In this document: one piece after another, positions 6,194-10,770 of the stretch
Position numbering within the stretch: position 1 is the stretch's first letter
Layout of the letters: each line of letters starts with the position of its first letter
Source of the DNA: Bacteroidota bacterium
GTDB lineage: Bacteria; Bacteroidota; Bacteroidia; Chitinophagales; Chitinophagaceae
DNA: 10,770 nt
Direction of reading: 5' to 3'
NCBI GenBank assembly: GCA_023391015.1
Contig: JAEWBT010000112.1
Span: forward strand, 1 to 10,770
Made by a program: the position numbers and the translations under genes
The notes under the pieces: model-generated
Databases searched by the model: none
Told to the model about the DNA's origin: nothing
The model's input: the letters and a program-made list of their open reading frames with translations, nothing else

Positions 6194-6314
6194 TTTTGTA
6201 GAGACGCCCAAATTGGGCGTCTCCTTATGTTGCCAAGGCACTTTATCTTCTCAAATTTCCGGAAATGGACATCCCCTAAAACAAGAACGCGCCTTATGGC
6301 GCGTTCCTACAAAA
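6194..6314. repeat. REPIN-like pair of inverted hairpin repeats
   Basis: Two hairpins face each other and are bracketed by an exact 8-base inverted repeat: TTTTGTAG at 6194-6201 and CTACAAAA at 6307-6314. The left hairpin is GAGACGCCCA/TGGGCGTCTC (6201-6210 with 6214-6223); the right is GAACGCGCC/GGCGCGTTC (6285-6293 with 6298-6306). Both outer ends read TTTTGTAG then a G/A-rich step and ACGC when oriented outward-in. Paired inverted palindromes of this kind resemble REP/REPIN elements mobilised by RAYT transposases; no such gene is in the window. One TTTCCGGAAA (6256-6265) lies between them. Confidence 0.6.
6285..6306 (-). terminator. possible terminator of the secE-nusG transcript
   Basis: Read on the minus strand, 33 bases after the nusG stop, a 9-bp GC-rich stem with an ATAA loop is followed by TTGTTTTA. 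It is the same hairpin as the right half of the REPIN-like element, so it may be a repeat that also serves as terminator. The T-run is imperfect. Confidence 0.45.
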
Positions 6315-6339
6315 TCGTCTTTTGTCTTGATACTTGTTC

Positions 6340-6921
6340 TTAAGACAGTTTTTCCACCTGCATATAGGTGAGCTCTACCGGCGTGGAGCGGCCAAAAATC
6401 TTCACCACCACTTTCAGCTTTTTCTTTTCTTCGTTCACTTCTTCCACCAGGCCGTTAAAGTCGTTGAACGGCCCGTCGATGATTTTCACGGTTTCGCCCA
6501 CGGTAAATGGATCGGCATAGGCCAGACCCGCTTCGGCCACTTCGTCCACCGTGCCAAACATCTTATTGACCTCGCTTTTGCGCAGGGCGGTGGGGTTTTC
6601 GCGACCGAGGAAGTGGATGACGTTGGAAACACCGGTAATCACCTGCACCATATCATCGCCCATGCGGCCGTTGGTTACTTCCAGCATCAGGTAGCCGGGA
6701 AACAGGATTTTTTCGCGCAGTGATTTCTTGCCACCGGCAATCTTCACCACTTTTTCCACCGGGCACAACACCTGCGTAATGAGATTGCTCCAACCGGAAA
6801 GGCGGATTTCCTTTTCGAGGTGTTCTTTAATCTTTTTTTCTTTTCCGCTCACCACGCGCAGCACATACCATTTAGTATCTACTTCGGGTTGCTGGGCGGT
6901 ATTTGTTTGACCTTCGTTCAT
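6340..6921 (-). CDS. nusG: transcription termination/antitermination factor NusG
   Basis: NusG binds RNA polymerase and couples it to ribosomes or Rho. The 193-residue protein has a short variable N-terminal tail and an NGN domain from about residue 16 (TKWYVLRVVSGKEKKIKEHL, then FPGYLMLEV at 74-82 and the VSNVIHFLG stretch at 98-106). A C-terminal KOW domain lies at about 139-192, with the signature FTVGETVKIIDGPFNDFNGL at 139-158. Length is normal for Bacteroidota NusG. It starts 19 bases after the secE stop, in the usual order tRNA-Trp, secE, nusG. What follows is unusual: no rplK comes next, but a 354-base gap and a small unknown gene. Confidence 0.97.
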   Translation of the reverse strand: MNEGQTNTAQQPEVDTKWYVLRVVSGKEKKIKEHLEKEIRLSGWSNLITQVLCPVEKVVKIAGGKKSLREKILFPGYLMLEVTNGRMGDDMVQVITGVSNVIHFLGRENPTALRKSEVNKMFGTVDEVAEAGLAYADPFTVGETVKIIDGPFNDFNGLVEEVNEEKKKLKVVVKIFGRSTPVELTYMQVEKLS

Positions 6922-6940
6922 AATTACACGATTTCGCCCC

Positions 6941-7135
6941 TTATCCTAAAATGCTGTACAGCAGTTTCAACACCCGCTCCGAGATCTGATCCATTCCCAG
7001 GAAAAGCAAGGTAATAATCACCAAAGAAACCAACACGATAACGGTTGTTTGCTGAAGCTCTTCCCAAGTAGGCCAGGTTACTTTATGGACGAGTTCGTCG
7101 TAGGCTTCCTGAATATAAGTGCCAAGTTTGGCCAT
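6941..7135 (-). CDS. secE: preprotein translocase subunit SecE
   Basis: SecE clamps SecY in the protein-conducting channel of the inner membrane. The 64-residue single-pass form is typical of bacteria other than Enterobacteria. It shows the conserved amphipathic stretch before the membrane helix (YIQEAYDELVHKVTWPTWEE, residues about 7-26, with the K-V-T-W-P-T/S motif). One transmembrane helix follows at about 30-48 (TTVIVLVSLVIITLLFLGM), and then a short tail. ATG 7135 is the only sensible start. The gene sits between tRNA-Trp and nusG and is probably co-transcribed with both; a strong hairpin lies in its 94-base leader. Confidence 0.96.
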   Translation of the reverse strand: MAKLGTYIQEAYDELVHKVTWPTWEELQQTTVIVLVSLVIITLLFLGMDQISERVLKLLYSILG

Positions 7136-7161
7136 GGTGCGTAAAGGAGATTAAAGTAAAA

Positions 7162-7217
7162 AGACAAAAGACAAAAGAGATAGAGAAAGAAGCTCTTTTG
7201 TCTTTAATCTTTTGTCT
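7162..7217 (-). promoter_or_regulatory. long hairpin between tRNA-Trp and secE (attenuator, terminator or processing site)
   Basis: A 13-bp stem (7167-7179 with 7193-7205, core GACAAAAGAG/CTCTTTTGTC) encloses a 13-base purine-rich loop. A second copy of the arm gives an alternative stem: AGACAAAAG at 7162-7170 can pair with CTTTTGTCT at 7209-7217. On the minus strand the hairpin is followed by a T-run. It could partly terminate transcription after the tRNA, or guide cleavage between tRNA and mRNA. Confidence 0.5.
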
Positions 7218-7229
7218 AAAAAAATTCAG

Positions 7230-7300
7230 CACGGGCACGCGGATTCGAACCACGATCAAAGGTTTTGGAGACCTCTATTCTACCGTTGAACTATGCCCGT
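7230..7300 (-). tRNA. trnW: tRNA-Trp (anticodon CCA)
   Basis: The 71-base gene folds as a full cloverleaf. The acceptor stem is ACGGGCA with TGCCCGT and has G73 as discriminator, the tryptophan identity base. The D-arm begins GTTC and has a short loop. The anticodon stem GAGGT/ACCTT carries the loop CTCCAAA with anticodon CCA, and the T-arm is CGTGG-TTCGAAT-CCGCG. The 3' CCA is not encoded. The A1-U72 pair is as in other bacterial tRNA-Trp. It heads the secE-nusG unit. Confidence 0.97.
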
Positions 7301-7329
7301 AAAAAGGTAGGTTCCGCTTTCGCGGGTTG

Positions 7330-7337
7330 CAAATATA
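7330..7337 (-). promoter_or_regulatory. -7 promoter box for tRNA-Trp-secE-nusG
   Basis: On the minus strand TATATTTG is a perfect match to TAnnTTTG and ends 29 bases before the first base of tRNA-Trp. The -33 region is T-rich (the nearest TTTG-like word, GTTT, is at 7364-7361) but not a consensus match. Confidence 0.6.
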
Positions 7338-7392
7338 CTATCGGATTCTTTTAAAAAAGAAAACTGTTTTTGGACGCGCGCTTTTCTAAACC

Positions 7393-8112
7393 TTACTTTT
7401 TCTCCGGTCCGATGGCTTTGTCAATCAGGGGTAAGATGCTTTCAATCCGGTTGATACAACTCGTGTAGCCTCGCTGGATGTCTTCGGTTTGGCGCAGGTC
7501 GCGGGCCAGATTCCGGAAAATGCCCTTGCCGGCAATCTCCCGGATGTTGCTTTCCGTCTCTCTGCTATAGACCAACTGCTCGTTCATCCGGTCGTGAAAC
7601 TCGTTTTGCAGGCGCACGTAGTCGCCGGTGAGGTGTTGGAGGCGGCGCACATCTTCCTCAAAAAGCCGGATGATGTTGCCGGCCAGGCCGGGCTGATGGA
7701 TATAGCCGATTTTTCCGGAAAACTTAAAGCTTTCGTAGCGGCCTAGGGACGGCATGGGCTCGTCGAAGTCGTGGATCACATCATAGAGCCGCTCCACGGC
7801 GGCAGGCACCGGGTCGGGAACAGAAATCTCCCCGAAGACCTGCGCCTTAGTAACATAATCCCGTCGGTCGTTTTCGTATTCTTCGAGGTCGTATTTTAAA
7901 TCCTGCCGCAGCTCGGCCAGGAAGTGGTGGGCTTCGCTTTGTTCATGCCGCTCTTCGCTCCACTCGTGCAGCCAGATGGAAAGCGAAACCGCGAAAACAA
8001 TGATAAAAATTTCCCGCCCCAGCTCTTTGACCTTATGCCAGGTGGAGTGTTTGGGATTTTGCAGGTTCTCGGTTGCTTTTTTCAAGTGGTTGATGACTTC
8101 CAGATCGGCCAT
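7393..8112 (-). CDS. single-pass membrane protein resembling the DUF6090 group
   Basis: The 239-residue product has a charged N-terminal segment, one transmembrane helix at about 34-48 (EIFIIVFAVSLSIWLHEW), and then a long, charged, helical region beginning EERHEQSEAHHFLAELRQDL. This layout (N-terminal helix ending in a Trp-containing LHEW/NxWNE-like motif, then a helical periplasmic or cytosolic domain) recalls the DUF6090 membrane proteins common in Bacteroidota; that assignment is by resemblance only. No catalytic motif is seen. ATG 8112 is chosen over one at 8163 because a good promoter (8164-8133) overlaps the extra codons. The gene lies between the potassium channel and tRNA-Trp on the same strand but has its own promoter. 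Confidence 0.75.
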   Translation of the reverse strand: MADLEVINHLKKATENLQNPKHSTWHKVKELGREIFIIVFAVSLSIWLHEWSEERHEQSEAHHFLAELRQDLKYDLEEYENDRRDYVTKAQVFGEISVPDPVPAAVERLYDVIHDFDEPMPSLGRYESFKFSGKIGYIHQPGLAGNIIRLFEEDVRRLQHLTGDYVRLQNEFHDRMNEQLVYSRETESNIREIAGKGIFRNLARDLRQTEDIQRGYTSCINRIESILPLIDKAIGPEKK

Positions 8113-8132
8113 GGGAGACGCTTCAGTACCAA

Positions 8133-8164
8133 CGAAAGTAGCGCCGCTGCGCGGGTTGTGCAAA
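8133..8164 (-). promoter_or_regulatory. promoter of the 8112-7393 gene
   Basis: On the minus strand a -33 TTTG (8164-8161) and a -7-like TACTTTCG (8140-8133) are separated by 20 bases. The -7 box keeps TA and the T-run but has C in place of one T. It ends 20 bases before ATG 8112 and helps decide that start. Confidence 0.5.
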
Positions 8165-8201
8165 CGCCGGAAATCTATCTCCTAAAAGACTTTTCCTATC
8201 T

Positions 8202-9026
8202 CTACAACTTCGCCCCGCACCACTTGCAGTACACTGCATTGAGGTCGTGGCCTTCGCGCCCACACGCCGGGCACACTTCGGTGCTTTGGCCTTTGCCGTG
8301 CCGGGCCAGCATCTCGGAGGCAAAAATGCCCGTCGGCACGGCAATGATGCCGTAGCCAATCAACATCATGATGGTGGAGATGAATTTGCCCAGCGGCGTG
8401 ATGGGCGAAATATCCCCATACCCCACCGTGGTTATCGTTACGGTCGCCCAGTAGATGCTGGTGGGGATGGAGGAAAAACCGGGATTGTCTGTTTCCACCA
8501 AATACATCACCGAGCCGAGAATCACTGTAATCGTGGCCACTGTGAGCATGAAAATGGAAATCTTCCGTAAAGAACTCCGCAGGGCAATGCGAAGCGTGCG
8601 CGCCTCATCCACAAACCGCGTCAGCTTGAAGATCCGGAAAATGCGCAACAGCCGGAACGCACGCAGCACCAACAGCGTTTGCGCTCCGGGATACAACAAA
8701 CTCAGGTAGGCCGGCAGGATGGACAACAAATCGATAATCCCCAAAGGACTCAACACGAAGCGCAGGGGCCGACGCAAGGCCAGCAGCCGCAACACGTATT
8801 CAATCGTGAAGATGATGGTGAACACCCATTCCAACTCAATAAAGAACCGGCCATGCCGCGCGTGCTGTTCCGGCACCGAGTCCAGCGCCACGATGATGAT
8901 GCTGATTACAATGAACGCCAGCAAGGCAATATCGAAAAGGCGGCCCGCAGGGGTGTTCGCCTCGTAGATAATCGTGTGCAGCTTTCTGCGCCAGGGGGTC
9001 TTTTTAGGCCCGGATAATTCGCTCAT
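8202..9026 (-). CDS. voltage-gated potassium channel with C-terminal zinc ribbon
   Basis: This is a six-helix inner-membrane K+ channel of 274 residues. S1 lies at about 30-48. S2 carries the charge-transfer pattern F73xxE76, and S3 has D99. S4 has basic residues at every third position (R122, R125, R128, R131, K134, R137), the hallmark of a voltage sensor. The pore helix leads to the selectivity filter TTVGYGD (199-205), and S6 is at about 215-240. After S6 there is no cyclic-nucleotide or RCK domain; instead the short tail holds CPAC (252-255) and CKWC (267-270), a rubredoxin-like zinc ribbon that may bind zinc or sense redox state. It starts 33 bases after the stop of the upstream lipoprotein gene, so the two may be co-transcribed. 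The channel call is very firm; a gating role for the ribbon is inference. Confidence 0.93.
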   Translation of the reverse strand: MSELSGPKKTPWRRKLHTIIYEANTPAGRLFDIALLAFIVISIIIVALDSVPEQHARHGRFFIELEWVFTIIFTIEYVLRLLALRRPLRFVLSPLGIIDLLSILPAYLSLLYPGAQTLLVLRAFRLLRIFRIFKLTRFVDEARTLRIALRSSLRKISIFMLTVATITVILGSVMYLVETDNPGFSSIPTSIYWATVTITTVGYGDISPITPLGKFISTIMMLIGYGIIAVPTGIFASEMLARHGKGQSTEVCPACGREGHDLNAVYCKWCGAKL

Positions 9027-9059
9027 AAACTCAACTTTGAAAACACACGCTGCGCGTTT

Positions 9060-10502
9060 TTAATCCACCCGGTAACACCCGATGTCCCACTGCCCGCTCC
9101 GGGGCTTTTCGTCCAGGTCTGTTTGCAACTCCGGCGCGGTCAGGGGTGTGCCCGTGCCTTTCGCGGGCGACGTGCTTTGCAGGTGATAATCTTCTTTTTC
9201 CGGATCTTTAAACTGCGGGTCGGTATTGAGCAGCAAAGTGCTCTGCACGGCAGCCGAGTAGCTTTCCCCGTCTTTGGCTTTCAGCAGGCAGGCTTGTAAG
9301 GAAACATCATAGCCCGCTCCCGTCCGCTTCCCGAAAAACACTTCGTTGTCTATGGTGCCCCACACGATGCAATTCCGGAAATCCGCCTTCAGATAGCGCT
9401 CCCGGAACTGGTTCTGGGCATACTCAAAGTAGTTCAGGGCCACCACTGCCGGCTGGTCAATGTGGCGCAGGGCATAGGTGCCTTGTAAGTGGAACGTACA
9501 GTTATTAAAGTCGTATTTCCCGCCTTCCAGCAAAGCCAGTGCATTGGCCCCGCAGTTATAAATAAGCGTATTATTTCCGGAAATGTTTCCCCCAAAGCTC
9601 AAAATGCCATACCCTATACTATTCCGGAGCACCACCTTATCCATGTAGAGCTGCGGCGTGCCGTTCCCAACCGAGTCCGGATTCACCTGGATCAGAGCCG
9701 GAAGCGCCCCGAGCGCCGTATTCCCCCCATTTTGAAGCACCACATGCCGCAGGCGGCTGCCGTTGCTCTTCGAGTCGAAATACAATCCCCCCCACTCGCC
9801 CGGATACCCCCGGTTGCCGAAGTACCCCCGGTCCAGGCGGTCGCCCTGGAAGATAATGCTGTCCTCCTTCGTCCCCTCGGCCAGCAACCTGCCCTGCACC
9901 AGCAACCTCGAATCGGCATGCATATACACCCGCGTTCCGGGTGCTAGGGTAAGGGTCGCGCCTTCTTCCACAAGGGCGCTGCTGACGATCACATACGGCT
10001 TTTTATCCGCCACACCCCACGTCTGGGTTTGCAAAATCTCCCCGTTGATGTAATGCGCATTCTGTCCATACGCCAGAAACGGCACGGTGAACGCCCGACC
10101 ATTGAGCATCGCCACCAGGCTATCCTCCACCACAAACGGCGCATCCGCACTATCCGGGTTAATACGCACCGTAGCATACACATACACGCTATCGTTCCCC
10201 GCAATCTCTACGTCTTTCACCTCCGGGCCGGGAATGCCGTTCACGTTGATGCGAAACGGCGAAGCCGCGCCCCCGCCCATCCGCACCGATGACAGTTTTA
10301 CTGCCGCATCTTCGGTATTGAAGATTTTAAAGCCGAGGGTGAACGAGCCTACATCCGTAAAAACCGTGTCAAACGTCAAAGTATCCGTCGAGAAGCGCAG
10401 GTTGCCCCCCGTCGTTTGGAAGGTTTCTTTGTTGCAGGCCCCCAGGGCGCAGGCCAGCAGCAGCCCCGGCAACATCCATCGAAACCAAAGAGAAAAAGCC
10501 AT
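9060..10502 (-). CDS. surface or periplasmic lipoprotein, right-handed beta-helix type
   Basis: The 480-residue product has a lipoprotein signal with lipobox LGAC and lipidated Cys23. Residues about 33-140 look like an Ig-like sandwich domain (LRFSTDTLTFDTVFTDVGSF, later AGNDSVYVYATVRIN), common at the start of Bacteroidota lipoproteins. From about 170 (VEEGATLTLAPGTRVYMHAD) short repeated strands rich in Asn and Gly follow (GGNISGNNTLIYN, GGKYDFNNCTFH, ADFRNCIVWG), typical of a parallel beta-helix such as pectate-lyase-like folds. The end (PQFKDPEKEDYHLQSTSPAK, then GTGTPL) is the common closing motif of choice-of-anchor/beta-helix proteins. No lyase catalytic set can be assigned by eye; carbohydrate binding is a guess. 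A perfect TAGCTTTG box lies 29 bases upstream. Confidence 0.85.
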   Translation of the reverse strand: MAFSLWFRWMLPGLLLACALGACNKETFQTTGGNLRFSTDTLTFDTVFTDVGSFTLGFKIFNTEDAAVKLSSVRMGGGAASPFRINVNGIPGPEVKDVEIAGNDSVYVYATVRINPDSADAPFVVEDSLVAMLNGRAFTVPFLAYGQNAHYINGEILQTQTWGVADKKPYVIVSSALVEEGATLTLAPGTRVYMHADSRLLVQGRLLAEGTKEDSIIFQGDRLDRGYFGNRGYPGEWGGLYFDSKSNGSRLRHVVLQNGGNTALGALPALIQVNPDSVGNGTPQLYMDKVVLRNSIGYGILSFGGNISGNNTLIYNCGANALALLEGGKYDFNNCTFHLQGTYALRHIDQPAVVALNYFEYAQNQFRERYLKADFRNCIVWGTIDNEVFFGKRTGAGYDVSLQACLLKAKDGESYSAAVQSTLLLNTDPQFKDPEKEDYHLQSTSPAKGTGTPLTAPELQTDLDEKPRSGQWDIGCYRVD

Positions 10503-10531
10503 CGTTCAGAGTGATTCAGGAAAACAAACTA

Positions 10532-10539
10532 CAAAGCTA
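10532..10539 (-). promoter_or_regulatory. -7 promoter box for the 10502 lipoprotein gene
   Basis: TAGCTTTG on the minus strand is a perfect TAnnTTTG match and ends 29 bases before ATG 10502. No TTTG stands at the standard -33 place; only a T-rich stretch near 10559-10555 is seen. Confidence 0.55.
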
Positions 10540-10597
10540 ACGAGCAGCCCCGGCGAAAATTATCCCTTTCCGGCCCGCTTCCCTTTTTTGCAACGCC

Positions 10598-10605
10598 TAC
10601 TTTTG
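10598..10605 (+). promoter_or_regulatory. -7 promoter box for the 10635 gene
   Basis: TACTTTTG is a perfect TAnnTTTG match and ends 29 bases before ATG 10635, mirroring the divergent box at 10539-10532. A TTTTTTG run at 10584-10590 is too close to be the -33 element. Confidence 0.55.
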
Positions 10606-10634
10606 CACCTGTTGCCCTCCCTATCCCCTCTTTA

Positions 10635-10770
10635 ATGGCCTGCATCACCCTTTCCACCGACCTCGGCTACCAGGATCCCTCCGTGGGCATGGTCAAAGGG
10701 GTGCTGATGCAGTATGTTCCCGGCACGCCCCTCGTAGATCTCACCCATTCCCTGCGGGCCGATTACTATC
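10635..10770 (+). CDS. SAM hydroxide adenosyltransferase (DUF62 family), 5' part
   Basis: Only the first 45 codons are in the window. MACITLSTDLGYQDPSVGMV and the following KGVLMQYVPGTPLVDLTHSL match the N-terminus of the DUF62 family: the STDxG...D motif contributes the SAM-binding acidic residues, and VDLTH is the second conserved block. The family includes fluorinase and chlorinase enzymes, but most members, and almost certainly this one, hydrolyse SAM to adenosine and methionine. ATG 10635 fits the usual start two to four residues before the ITLSTD strand. The gene is divergent from the lipoprotein gene, with 132 bases between the starts. Confidence 0.9.
   Translation, partial: MACITLSTDLGYQDPSVGMVKGVLMQYVPGTPLVDLTHSLRADYY

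Larger units (their letters stand above)
3731..9583. repeat. dispersed palindrome TTTCCGGAAA (core TTCCGGAA)
   Basis: Full decamers start at 3731, 4053, 4164, 6019, 6040, 6256, 7712 and 9574. Additional copies of the 8-base core start at 4037, 4724, 7511 and 9373. The copies at 6039-6050 and 7711-7722 extend to TTTTCCGGAAAA. They lie in ubiE (three), porT (one), the 8112-7393 gene (two), the lipoprotein gene (two) and gaps (four). None is found before 3731. Twelve cores in about 10.8 kb, against well under one expected by chance, marks it as a highly iterated palindrome rather than a single operator. Confidence 0.85.

Noticed and set aside
6334..6723. 129-codon + strand frame opposite nusG
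   Set aside because: His/Phe-rich mirror of nusG with no domain.
9489..9947. 152-codon + strand frame opposite the lipoprotein gene
   Set aside because: Shadow; the minus-strand gene has a lipobox and coherent beta-helix repeats.
10635..10770. Halogenase (fluorinase/chlorinase) activity
   Set aside because: Only 45 codons are visible; the diagnostic loop lies outside the window, and most family members are SAM hydrolases.

Overview
The window looks like the chromosome of a bacterium of the phylum Bacteroidota, probably of the Chitinophaga/Saprospira type. Four things point there. There is a PorT/SprT-type outer-membrane protein of the type 9 secretion system. Several genes are preceded by the Bacteroidota -7 promoter box TAnnTTTG. 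Shine-Dalgarno sequences are largely absent. Finally, there are lipoprotein families typical of the phylum. No phage, integrase, transposase or CRISPR array is visible.

Layout. 1-1703 (+): the end of an unidentified gene that appears frameshifted, an M48-type metallopeptidase lipoprotein with a C-terminal SH3-like domain, and a small secreted SH3b/DUF3761 protein. 1758-2603 (+): a conserved-looking acidic protein of unknown function. 2721-4146: the divergent pair engB/yihA (-), a ribosome-assembly GTPase, and ubiE/menG (+), a menaquinone methyltransferase. 4245-4571 (-): a small unknown gene behind a bidirectional terminator. 4695-5393 (+): porT. 5659-5985 (-): a small acidic unknown protein, convergent with porT. 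5986-6339: a 354-base gap with dispersed palindromes, a REPIN-like pair of hairpins and a possible coding remnant. 7300-6340 (-): tRNA-Trp, secE and nusG. 8112-7393 (-): a one-pass membrane protein. 10502-8202 (-): a beta-helix-type lipoprotein followed by a voltage-gated potassium channel with a zinc ribbon. 10635-end (+): the start of a SAM hydroxide adenosyltransferase (DUF62) gene.

Most genes are housekeeping or envelope functions: membrane protein insertion (SecE), transcription elongation (NusG), ribosome assembly (EngB), quinone synthesis (UbiE/MenG) and protein secretion (PorT). tRNA-Trp, secE and nusG keep their usual order, but neither tuf nor rplK flanks them here.

The two most unusual signals are not genes. 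First, the palindrome TTTCCGGAAA (core TTCCGGAA) occurs 12 times as the core and 8 times as the full decamer between 3731 and 9583, in genes and gaps and in all three codon frames of ubiE. It behaves like a highly iterated palindrome. Second, the convergent genes porT and 5985-5659 each carry, directly after the stop codon, an array of GTTGGA words separated by tiny hairpins of differing sequence, both in the sense orientation of their own transcript.
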